Below, piece after piece: positions 46,940 through 56,388 of a stretch of DNA of 64,000 nt. Position 1 is the first letter of the stretch. The number at the start of each line of letters is the position of its first letter. The translations under genes were made by a program, and so were the position numbers. Source of the DNA: Bermanella sp. WJH001 (lineage in GTDB: Bacteria; Pseudomonadota; Gammaproteobacteria; Pseudomonadales; Oceanobacteraceae). Under the pieces are notes generated by a model. That model ran no database searches, was not told the origin of the DNA, and saw only the letters and a program-made list of their open reading frames with translations. The DNA lies in NCBI RefSeq assembly GCF_030070105.1, contig NZ_JASJOO010000003.1:1163155-1227154 (forward strand), given 5' to 3'.

Positions 46940-48496
46940 ATGGAGCAAGCAGCAAGTGCGACACCCCAAGACGTGTCCCGAAAACGATTATTTGGCCTAT
47001 ATGGTGTCATTGCGTTATTTGGTGTGCTGCTATTTGCGGTGAGTCTCATTTTTCTGGTATGGCAAAACATACAGCAATCAAAAGTGAGCTTTGGTCATTT
47101 TGGATTTAAAGTGAATGAGTCCTTACAGCAAAGCTTTGTCACCAATGAGACCATACTGGATGGCTTTGCCGCGTTTTTAGCCGATGTGGGCATGCAAGAG
47201 CCTTATCGCGCCCGTTTTTACAGTCGTACCATGATTGACCGCTATTCAAACCTTTATATGTTTCAAGCCGCCCAGCGCATCAGTGCACAAGAGGTTGCCT
47301 CTTTCGAAAAGGAGCTGTCCCATAAAATGGGCAATGACATTTCTGTAAGGCGATTTGAATTTGGCCGCGGTTTGGTGGATGTCATCAAAGAAAACCCCAC
47401 CGGTTATTTTTATCCATTAGTATTTGTAGAGCCGGTTTCGAATAACAGTTTCAACATGTTGGGTTTGGATATTTCGAGTATTCAGTTTGTTGAGCAAGCC
47501 ATGGAGAGTTCATTTCAATCTGGTTTGGCCAGTATCAGTGAAGGTTTTGAGCTGTTTGATGGCAGCAGTGCGTTTGTGATGATTAAACCCAGTTTATTAC
47601 CTGGGCAACAAATCCCTGATCAGTATGCCTTACTGGTGGTAAAAACAACCGCACTGTTACGAGACATCACCTTAGACCGACCCGGTTTAGAGCTTGAAGT
47701 GCGCTATGAGCATTTGGCCCCCATCGTGTTTGAAAAAACAGGAGCCGTATCTGCATGGGAAAGTTTTATATTCCCCAAGCTTGAATACAAAAATCACTTC
47801 GCTTTGGGAAATGGGCGGGTATACCTAACCCTAAAGCGCCAGTTAGGTTTGGAGAGTATTAACCTGACCTTGGTGGCGATCATCGTATTGGTTTGTTTTG
47901 TGATTGGCTGGTTGATGAATATGTTTTTACGTACCCATTATCAAGGTGAAATAGAAAAACAACACGCCAATAATAAGCTGTATCAATTAGCAAACTACGA
48001 CCGGTTAACCGGCTTAGCCAATCGTCATTATTTTGAGGAGTACCTCACGCGGGCAATAGCCAGTTGCAAAAGGCGCTCAGAGAATATTGCATTGTTATAT
48101 GTGGACCTTAATGACTTTAAATCCATTAATGATACATATGGTCATGCAACAGGGGATAAAGTGTTGACCATTACCGGTGCCATCTTACTGGATTGTATTC
48201 GGGCAGAAGATGTTGCCAGTCGCATAGGTGGTGATGAGTTTGTGGTATTGCTTGAACACATTGTCACGCCTGAGGATGCTAAAAAAGTGCGAAATAGAAT
48301 TCATCAAGAAATGGAGAAAGTGGAGTACATTGGTAAACATGCAGTGAAGTTGTCAGCCAGCATCGGTCTTGCCAATTACCCAGGAGACGGTGAAACCTTA
48401 GATGAACTCATGCATGCCGCTGACCATAAAATGTATGTGGCCAAGCGACAGGGCAAGGTGTTATCGATAGAGGATCACCCTAAGCGTCAAACTTAA
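46940..48496 (+). CDS. CHASE-domain diguanylate cyclase
   Basis: 518 aa from the ATG at 46940 (GGAGG at 46931-46935). Membrane helix around 20-45 (LYGVIALFGVLLFAVSLIFLVW), periplasmic CHASE sensor (VNESLQQSFVTNETILDGFAAFL, PLVFVEPV), second helix around 310-335, then a GGDEF domain. RIGGDEFVV is intact, and RAED five residues upstream is a canonical RxxD inhibitory site. It should synthesise c-di-GMP with product feedback. The ligand is unknown. Confidence 0.92.
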   Translation: MEQAASATPQDVSRKRLFGLYGVIALFGVLLFAVSLIFLVWQNIQQSKVSFGHFGFKVNESLQQSFVTNETILDGFAAFLADVGMQEPYRARFYSRTMIDRYSNLYMFQAAQRISAQEVASFEKELSHKMGNDISVRRFEFGRGLVDVIKENPTGYFYPLVFVEPVSNNSFNMLGLDISSIQFVEQAMESSFQSGLASISEGFELFDGSSAFVMIKPSLLPGQQIPDQYALLVVKTTALLRDITLDRPGLELEVRYEHLAPIVFEKTGAVSAWESFIFPKLEYKNHFALGNGRVYLTLKRQLGLESINLTLVAIIVLVCFVIGWLMNMFLRTHYQGEIEKQHANNKLYQLANYDRLTGLANRHYFEEYLTRAIASCKRRSENIALLYVDLNDFKSINDTYGHATGDKVLTITGAILLDCIRAEDVASRIGGDEFVVLLEHIVTPEDAKKVRNRIHQEMEKVEYIGKHAVKLSASIGLANYPGDGETLDELMHAADHKMYVAKRQGKVLSIEDHPKRQT

Positions 48497-48960
48497 AGTG
48501 CTTGTACAATGGCGTGCATAATTTCTGCACTTTGTGGTTCTTGTTTGGCTCCAAAACGTTGTATTACGTGGCCTTCTTTATTGATCAGAAATTTTGCAAA
48601 ATTCCATTCAATGTCATCACCATCTTCTACTAAAAACTGATACAACGGATGACGATTCTCTCCATTCACTTCAACCTTGGTGGTCATAGGAAAATCCACA
48701 GCAAATTTTGTTGTGCAAAAATCCGCAATTTCTTCGTTACTCCCAGGCTCCTGTTGGCCAAATTGATTACACGGCACCCCCAATACGACTAAACCTTTAT
48801 CTTTGTATTGTTGATACAGGGCTTGCAAGCCTTTGTACTGAGGCGTGAGGCCACAAGCACTGGCAACGTTTACCACAAGGATGGCTTTGTTTTTAAAATC
48901 GGCAAGATTAAGCGGCTGTGAATCTAAGCCGTCAATGGCGATATCATAAAAGCGTGTCAT
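48493..48960 (-). CDS. Glutathione peroxidase (BtuE-like)
   Basis: 155 aa. The catalytic block NVASACGLTPQYKGLQALY has Cys rather than Sec. GVPCNQFGQQEPGSNEEIADFC supplies the Gln, and EWNFAKFLINKEG the Trp. It reduces peroxides using thioredoxin or glutathione. It overlaps the upstream glycosyltransferase gene by 17 bp and is likely co-expressed with it. Confidence 0.93.
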   Translation of the reverse strand: MTRFYDIAIDGLDSQPLNLADFKNKAILVVNVASACGLTPQYKGLQALYQQYKDKGLVVLGVPCNQFGQQEPGSNEEIADFCTTKFAVDFPMTTKVEVNGENRHPLYQFLVEDGDDIEWNFAKFLINKEGHVIQRFGAKQEPQSAEIMHAIVQAL

Positions 48961-50065
48961 GGTTTTCCCCTTTTTGGTTTATTTGGCTGACATCAATGAG
49001 TATGCGTTCATATTCCTGAGCCAATACCTGCCAATCATAATGGCACACATCCACGCAAGGCGGCAGTCCTTGTTGTTGCCAAATTTTAAGGCGCTGCAAA
49101 ATATGCTGAGCTTCTACTTCTGCAGATGCGTTTTCATATAAACAGGTCGCTGGAATCCATTCAGGATAGGCTAATCGATTAGGGGCTAAAGGTATGCAGC
49201 CATAAGCTGCCCCTTCTAATACGGCAATGCCTTGAAATTCATGGTGGGCAGTTGATAACACCACATGATGTTCACCCAGTTGAGTTAAGTATTCAGCTTT
49301 GCTGGTAAAGGTTGCCATGTGTTTTAAATTTTCAGGCGTGTGCTGAATAAGCTGGTTAAATTCAGTGGGAATGTTTCTAAACGACATGCCACAAATAGTG
49401 AACTCAATATTAAGCTGTTGCAGGTGCGCAAGTTTAATCAAGTGGGCCAATGTTTCAGGGCCTTTGTCATATTCCCACCTGTGATTCCAAATCACCTTTA
49501 ATGTTTCACCGCCTTTAAAAACAGAGTCTCTGTGGGCGTGCTTGGCCTGTATGGGCACGGGTAAAACCTGAGACTTAGCTTGAATGCTAGCGATGGCGTT
49601 TAGTGGTGCATGGTCGGGTAAACGTTTAAATAAATCGGTTATACCTGCAAGTAAACTGTGTTGATTAAACTGGCTATTAAACAAAACATAATCAGCACTT
49701 AATGCACTGTAAATATTCACCATTTGCGGCTCAATACTGGTGTGTTGCTGAGCACTTTTAGGGTAGGCAAATTGGTTTTCATGAAAATACAAAATGCTCG
49801 GTGTGGACGCTAAATTAGGCGAGAGCCCTTTTAATGTGGCCAGATCAACCATGGATGTGGCAATGACTAAATCGAAGGGTTGTTGCAGTGCTTGAGCGTC
49901 ATCGCCATAGGCAAAACTCAATGCATTACCACGAATTCGCCAACTAAAAAAACGTCCGGGCAGGGTAAGGTAATGCCACTGGTGATGTGGCAGGTTGGCC
50001 ATAAGGCCCTGACACCATGATTTATGGCTGTCGGTGTCATAGGCGCTGAGCAGTAAAATTCGCAT
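48944..50065 (-). CDS. tRNA-queuosine alpha-mannosyltransferase-like glycosyltransferase (DUF3524)
   Basis: 373 aa. MRILLLSAYDTDSHKSWCQGL at the start, ILYFHENQFAYP and NIYSALSADYVLFNSQFN, VIWNHRWEYDKGPETLAHL and HHEFQGIAVLEGAAYGCIPLAPNRLAYPE match the DUF3524 plus GT-4 layout of GTDC1/QTMAN proteins. Family members mannosylate queuosine in tRNA-Asp. That function is inferred by family. It forms an overlapping pair with the peroxidase gene. Confidence 0.85.
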   Translation of the reverse strand: MRILLLSAYDTDSHKSWCQGLMANLPHHQWHYLTLPGRFFSWRIRGNALSFAYGDDAQALQQPFDLVIATSMVDLATLKGLSPNLASTPSILYFHENQFAYPKSAQQHTSIEPQMVNIYSALSADYVLFNSQFNQHSLLAGITDLFKRLPDHAPLNAIASIQAKSQVLPVPIQAKHAHRDSVFKGGETLKVIWNHRWEYDKGPETLAHLIKLAHLQQLNIEFTICGMSFRNIPTEFNQLIQHTPENLKHMATFTSKAEYLTQLGEHHVVLSTAHHEFQGIAVLEGAAYGCIPLAPNRLAYPEWIPATCLYENASAEVEAQHILQRLKIWQQQGLPPCVDVCHYDWQVLAQEYERILIDVSQINQKGENHDTLL

Positions 50066-50179
50066 GGTTAGCCACTGATACTATCAAACCTGTCATTGTA
50101 CCTATGGGGTTGTGGGTGCAGCAAATGATTGAGTATCAGACTTAGGCTGCCTAATATAGGGCAACTTTTAACTTGACCA

Positions 50180-50205
50180 AACAAGTGAATCTTGATTCAC
50201 TTGTT
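50180..50205. promoter_or_regulatory. 26-bp palindromic operator upstream of TetR-AidB-like operon
   Basis: ACAAGTGAATC (50181-50191) and GATTCACTTGT (50194-50204) are exact complements around TT. The symmetry extends one base further on each side. It lies 20 bp before the TetR start. Confidence 0.78.
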
Positions 50206-50224
50206 GTGAATATAGGTTCATTTT

Positions 50225-50872
50225 ATGGCATACCGCCCAACCGAACAGACGCAATCTAAAAAAGCCGGCACCCGTGAGCGCATCTTAAAAGAGGCCCGTT
50301 TATTGGTGACTCAAGGAGGATTTGCAGCGGCAGCCGTGGCGCAAGTGGCCCGTCAAAGTGATATTGCAACCGGCACCATATACCGCCATTTTCCATCAAA
50401 AGCGGAGCTGGTGGCTGAAGTGTTTCGCCATGCCACGGAGTTCGAATTAGCGGCAGTCACGCAAGCAACGCAACAAGGTGAGTCGTGTCGTGCTCGTTTA
50501 TTAAGTGCCGTGGAAACCTTTGCCGACCGCGCGTTACGGGCTCCCAGGTTAGCCTATGCCTTAATTGCAGAACCTGTGGACCCATTGGTTGAAAAAGAGC
50601 GTTTGAGTTATCGCTTTGCCTACGCAGAAGCGTTTGAAGATTTAATCAACGAAGCCATGGCCGCAGGGGAATTTGTTTCCCAAAGCCCAAGCATCAGTGC
50701 GGCGGCGTTGGTGGGCATGTTATCAGAAGCATTAGTGGGGCCGCTGGCACCACAAATTGAAAGTTACGATGAGCAAATTTCACAGCGTGAAGCGTTAACC
50801 GAAGCGGAAAAACGTGCGCTTATAGAAGAAATCAAAGCACTGGCGTTAAGGTCAGTAGCTGGAACGGTGTAG
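50225..50872 (+). CDS. TetR/AcrR-family regulator
   Basis: 215 aa. Helix-turn-helix: TRERILKEARLLVTQGGFAAAAVAQVARQSDIATGTIYRHFPSKAELVAEVFRH. The C-terminal domain is helical and Ala/Glu-rich. The 32-bp gap to the downstream acyl-CoA dehydrogenase and the upstream palindrome suggest it controls that operon and itself, possibly sensing an acyl-CoA. Confidence 0.9.
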   Translation: MAYRPTEQTQSKKAGTRERILKEARLLVTQGGFAAAAVAQVARQSDIATGTIYRHFPSKAELVAEVFRHATEFELAAVTQATQQGESCRARLLSAVETFADRALRAPRLAYALIAEPVDPLVEKERLSYRFAYAEAFEDLINEAMAAGEFVSQSPSISAAALVGMLSEALVGPLAPQIESYDEQISQREALTEAEKRALIEEIKALALRSVAGTV

Positions 50873-50904
50873 CACATTCAGCTGTGCTCATCACGGAGGA
50901 CAGC

Positions 50905-52608
50905 ATGAATCATTTAACCAATTTAGACACCAATAAAACCACTGGCGAAACCCATGAGGTGTTTAATCAGCCCACCGCCCTTGATCCTTTTAATGCATAT
51001 GAGAGCGACCAAACGCTTCAGCATTGGGTGAATGTTTTTCAAGGGGAATGGCATCATGATGTGATGGCCGAATACGGCAAACGGGTGGGGTCTGATTTAT
51101 TTGAAGCGGGTTTTGCGGCCAATAAATACAAACCTGAATTTAAATCCCACTCACGGTTTGGCGAACGTATCGATCAAGTGGACTTTCACCCTGCCTATCA
51201 TTTGTTAATGCAAACCGCGATTGAAGCGGGCCATCACAGCCTGCCATGGACCCAGAAAAAAATGGGAGCCCATGTTGCCCGTGCTTCTATTGAATACATG
51301 CACAGCCAAGCAGATCCCGGTTCTGGTTGCCCACTTACAATGACCTTTGCAGCCGTGCCTGCCATTGCCCATCAACCAAACATAGCCAAACACTGGTTGC
51401 CTAAAATTACCGCCAATAGTTATGACCCGCGTAATGTGCCTTTTTATGAAAAGCAGGGCTTAACCATAGGGATGGCCATGACCGAAAAACAAGGTGGTTC
51501 GGATGTGCGCGCCAATACCACGCGTGCAACGGCCATTGATAAAGCAGGCCCTGGTGAGGGCTATGAATTGATTGGGCATAAATGGTTTTGCAGTGCCCCT
51601 ATGTGTGATGCTTTTTTGGTATTGGCTTATACCGGATCAAAAGAGCAAGGCCTTTCGTGTTTCTTGTTGCCACGTTGGCGACCTGATGGTCGTAAAAATG
51701 AAATGTACATACAGCGCTTAAAAGACAAAATGGGCAATGTATCCAACGCGTCAAGTGAAGTGGAATATCGCGGCGCATTTGCATGGATGATTGGAGAAGA
51801 GGGACGTGGTGTTCGTACTATTATCGAAATGGTCTCTATGACACGTTTCGATTGCATGGTGGGCTCTAGCGGTCTTATGCGACAAGCTCTAGCCCAAGCG
51901 ATTCATCACACCTCAGGCCGTGCGGCATTTGGTGCGAACTTACATAATCAACCCTTGATGCAAAATGTGCTGGCGGATTTGGCTATTGAAAGCGAAGCGG
52001 CATTGGCCATTAGTATGCGCATTGCGCATGCTTTAGATGTGGTTCAACAGGAGGATGTGTCTGCGGATATCATTGAACATGAACTGAAATTTTCACGGGT
52101 GGCCACGGCCATTGGTAAATACTGGATTTGTAAGCGGGCCGCACAATTTACCTATGAGTGTATGGAGTGCATTGGTGGTGTGGGCGTGGTTGAAGATAAT
52201 ATTTTGCCGCGTTTATATCGTGAAAGCCCCATTAACGCCATTTGGGAAGGCAGCGGTAATGTTCAGTGCTTAGATGTCTTGCGTGTCATGCAAAAAGATC
52301 AAAGTGTTTTAACGGCCTTTTTAGATGAACTGAAAAAAGCAGAGGGCGTTTATCCTGTTTTTGATCAATACCTTAAAGATTTAAATAACGAGTTTAGTGA
52401 TTTAGCGAGCCTAGAATTCCGTGCTCGCAGCGTAGTGGAAAAGTTAGCACTGGCATGGCAAGCCAGCACACTTATCCAGTTTGGTGAGCCAATGGTGGCC
52501 CATGGGTTTGTGCATTCACGCTTAAATCAATACGGTGGCTATTATTATGGCACCCTGCCAAAAGAAGTGGATGTAAAAACCATTATTGAGCGTGCTCGCG
52601 CAAAGTAA
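50905..52608 (+). CDS. AidB-like acyl-CoA dehydrogenase
   Basis: 567 aa from the ATG at 50905 (GGAGGA upstream). Longer than ordinary acyl-CoA dehydrogenases and close to AidB in layout: GCPLTMTFAAVPAI, IGMAMTEKQGGSDVRANTTRA, LIGHKWFCSAPMCDAFLVLA, FLLPRWRPDGRKNEMYIQRLKDKMGNVSNASSE, ECIGGVGVVEDNILPRLYRESPINAIWEGSGNV. The flavin and catalytic regions look intact. Substrate unknown: it may be a branched acyl-CoA enzyme or a stress protein like AidB. Confidence 0.9.
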   Translation: MNHLTNLDTNKTTGETHEVFNQPTALDPFNAYESDQTLQHWVNVFQGEWHHDVMAEYGKRVGSDLFEAGFAANKYKPEFKSHSRFGERIDQVDFHPAYHLLMQTAIEAGHHSLPWTQKKMGAHVARASIEYMHSQADPGSGCPLTMTFAAVPAIAHQPNIAKHWLPKITANSYDPRNVPFYEKQGLTIGMAMTEKQGGSDVRANTTRATAIDKAGPGEGYELIGHKWFCSAPMCDAFLVLAYTGSKEQGLSCFLLPRWRPDGRKNEMYIQRLKDKMGNVSNASSEVEYRGAFAWMIGEEGRGVRTIIEMVSMTRFDCMVGSSGLMRQALAQAIHHTSGRAAFGANLHNQPLMQNVLADLAIESEAALAISMRIAHALDVVQQEDVSADIIEHELKFSRVATAIGKYWICKRAAQFTYECMECIGGVGVVEDNILPRLYRESPINAIWEGSGNVQCLDVLRVMQKDQSVLTAFLDELKKAEGVYPVFDQYLKDLNNEFSDLASLEFRARSVVEKLALAWQASTLIQFGEPMVAHGFVHSRLNQYGGYYYGTLPKEVDVKTIIERARAK

Positions 52609-52628
52609 GGTTAGTTATCACACAAAGT

Positions 52629-52662
52629 AACGCCCTAATGGTCCGCCATTAGGGCGTTTTTT
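52629..52662 (+). terminator. Intrinsic terminator of the AidB-like gene
   Basis: AACGCCCTAATGG pairs with CCATTAGGGCGTT around a short loop, then T6. Confidence 0.9.
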
Positions 52663-54339
<1,677 letters not shown>

Positions 54340-54350
54340 TACGTTGACTT

Positions 54351-54382
54351 AAAAAAAGGCGAAGCACGGCTTCGCCTTTTTT
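54351..54382 (+). terminator. Intrinsic terminator between lipase and foldase genes
   Basis: AAAAGGCGAAGC-acg-GCTTCGCCTTTTTT. The foldase therefore needs read-through or its own promoter, and its expression may be lower than that of the lipase. Confidence 0.85.
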
Positions 54383-54465
54383 GTGCCTGTCATTTAGAAA
54401 TTTAACGGTTTTGTATGGTAATGTGTACACTATAGGTCAATAAAAATAAGTATAAGAATTCAGCT

Positions 54466-55509
54466 ATGTTAAAAGTTACGCTAGCCCTTTTTGTTATCTT
54501 GGTTGCGCTGTTTGCGTTTTTGTCAAAACCCAGTGTCACGATTAATCAATCTAAACACAGTGATGTTGTAGAAGTAGCGACTGATACCGATTTTACCTCT
54601 TCTGTTAGTCAATCATCTGATGCTCATAATCAATTGCCCGAATTCTTGCGTAACAGTTCCTTAAAAGGCACATCAATAGATGGGTTGTACCCTGTCGATG
54701 ATGACGGGAATTTATTACTCAGCGGGTCAATCAAACATCGCTTTGAATATTTTTTATCTACCATGGGCGAGTTTTCCTTAGAGCAAGTTCAACAGATGAT
54801 TCGTGATGATATTGAATTGAATCTACAGGAACCTGCACGTTCACAAGCCCTTAAATTATTTGAAGATTATATTGGATACAAATATGCATTAGCGGAACTT
54901 GAACAGTCATTACAGGCCCCTAAAGAATATGAAATCAATGATATAGAGCGCATGCGCCTACAATTACAGCAGTTAAGAGATAAGCGCCGTGAGTACTTTA
55001 GCCAAGATGCGGTGGATGCTTTTTTTGGTTTTGATGAATTATATGATGATTTTATGTTAAGCCGTTTAGAAATTCAGGCAAGCTCCCAATTAACATCAAA
55101 AGAAAAAGCAGAGCAGATTGCATCCTTAGAACAAAACTTACCTGATCAAGTTCGTAATATGCGTGATGATACACAAAGGGTGAGTCAAGTATTTGAGATT
55201 ACCCAGAGCATGCGAGAAGAAGGGGCAAGCGAAGACGAGATATTTGAACGTAATAGCCAGGAGTTTGGCCAAGAAGCCGCAGAACGTTTACGGGTATTGG
55301 ATACGAAGAGACAAGCATTTCAACAAAAAGTGGATGAGTACTTGGCTAATAAACAATCCATAGAAAATAACGAAGAGTTAACTTCATCAGAAAAACAAGA
55401 AGAAATAGATGCGCTCATTTCGTCGTTTGACGAAAATGAACGTCGACGTTTAAATGCCTATGTATTAATGCAAACAGAAAAGACTGAAATACAAACAAAG
55501 GCGCAATGA
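54466..55509 (+). CDS. Lipase-specific foldase (Lif)
   Basis: 347 aa. N-terminal inner-membrane anchor VTLALFVILVALFAFL and a variable linker, followed by the conserved SSLKGTSIDG and the steric-chaperone signature KHRFEYFLSTMGE. The rest is almost entirely helical (the foldase arms that clasp the lipase). It acts in the periplasm on the upstream lipase. It ends at 55509, directly abutting the convergent suhB-like gene. Confidence 0.93.
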   Translation: MLKVTLALFVILVALFAFLSKPSVTINQSKHSDVVEVATDTDFTSSVSQSSDAHNQLPEFLRNSSLKGTSIDGLYPVDDDGNLLLSGSIKHRFEYFLSTMGEFSLEQVQQMIRDDIELNLQEPARSQALKLFEDYIGYKYALAELEQSLQAPKEYEINDIERMRLQLQQLRDKRREYFSQDAVDAFFGFDELYDDFMLSRLEIQASSQLTSKEKAEQIASLEQNLPDQVRNMRDDTQRVSQVFEITQSMREEGASEDEIFERNSQEFGQEAAERLRVLDTKRQAFQQKVDEYLANKQSIENNEELTSSEKQEEIDALISSFDENERRRLNAYVLMQTEKTEIQTKAQ

Positions 55510-56322
55510 TTATAGTTGTGCCTCACGCAGAATGGTTTTGAGACTGTCATACAGAGCTGGTGTTGCAATCAATAAGTTTTCGCTGTGCAGTTCGTGAGTG
55601 ACGGTCTCATTAGGTTCAATAAAATAACCGCAACGTGCGCCTGCTTCTTTTGCAATTAACCAACCCGCGGCGCAATCCCATGGGCTGACACTTTCGTAAT
55701 AAGCATCTAAACGCCCCAGTGCCACCCAACAAATATCCAGTGCAGCACTCCCCAAGCGACGAACATCGGCACACTGTTCAAGAACTTTATGCAAACGGTG
55801 CATCAGTTGGTTTAGCTGTTGGCTTTTATCGTAGGGGAAACCAGTGGCAATGATTGCTCGATTGAGTTCAGTGGTTGCACTACAGCGAATCGGCTGATCA
55901 TTTAACCAAGCCCCTTTTTGACGAATAGCACTAAATACCTCAGATAAAAAAGGGTTGTAGACAACAGCTGCTTGAATTTTGCCTTTCACCACATAGGCAA
56001 TGCTGATTGCCACTTGATGATGGTGATGGGCGTAATTAACCGTGCCATCTATTGGGTCAATTACCCAGATAGGGCTGTCAGAATAACGCAGTGATTGTAA
56101 GTCTGGGTTAGACTCTTCCGCTAAGATTTGATCGTTAGGGAAGTGCTCATGAATGGCATCTGTGATTAATTTGTCTGCGGCCAAGTCGCTATTGGTGACA
56201 AGTTCAATGCCTTGTTTGTAGTTGTGGCTGACTTTCGAACTTGCTCGCATTTCTACAATCACATCACCAGCTTGGGATGCGATATCAACCATAAATTCAA
56301 GTATGGATTCTAAGTCAGCCAT
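55510..56322 (-). CDS. Inositol-monophosphatase family protein (SuhB-like)
   Basis: 270 aa. Metal-binding motifs ILAEESNP, WVIDPIDGTVNYAHHHHQVAIS and SPWDCAAGWLIAKEAGA are all intact. It hydrolyses inositol-1-phosphate or similar sugar phosphates. E. coli SuhB also binds ribosomal antitermination complexes. Whether this is the suhB orthologue or a paralogue cannot be decided from context: it is a lone gene. Confidence 0.92.
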   Translation of the reverse strand: MADLESILEFMVDIASQAGDVIVEMRASSKVSHNYKQGIELVTNSDLAADKLITDAIHEHFPNDQILAEESNPDLQSLRYSDSPIWVIDPIDGTVNYAHHHHQVAISIAYVVKGKIQAAVVYNPFLSEVFSAIRQKGAWLNDQPIRCSATTELNRAIIATGFPYDKSQQLNQLMHRLHKVLEQCADVRRLGSAALDICWVALGRLDAYYESVSPWDCAAGWLIAKEAGARCGYFIEPNETVTHELHSENLLIATPALYDSLKTILREAQL

Positions 56323-56388
56323 GCTGCCCTGCCTGATGAGTTATTTAGCTATGATTATATTACGATAGTTAGATGAATATTAGATTAC

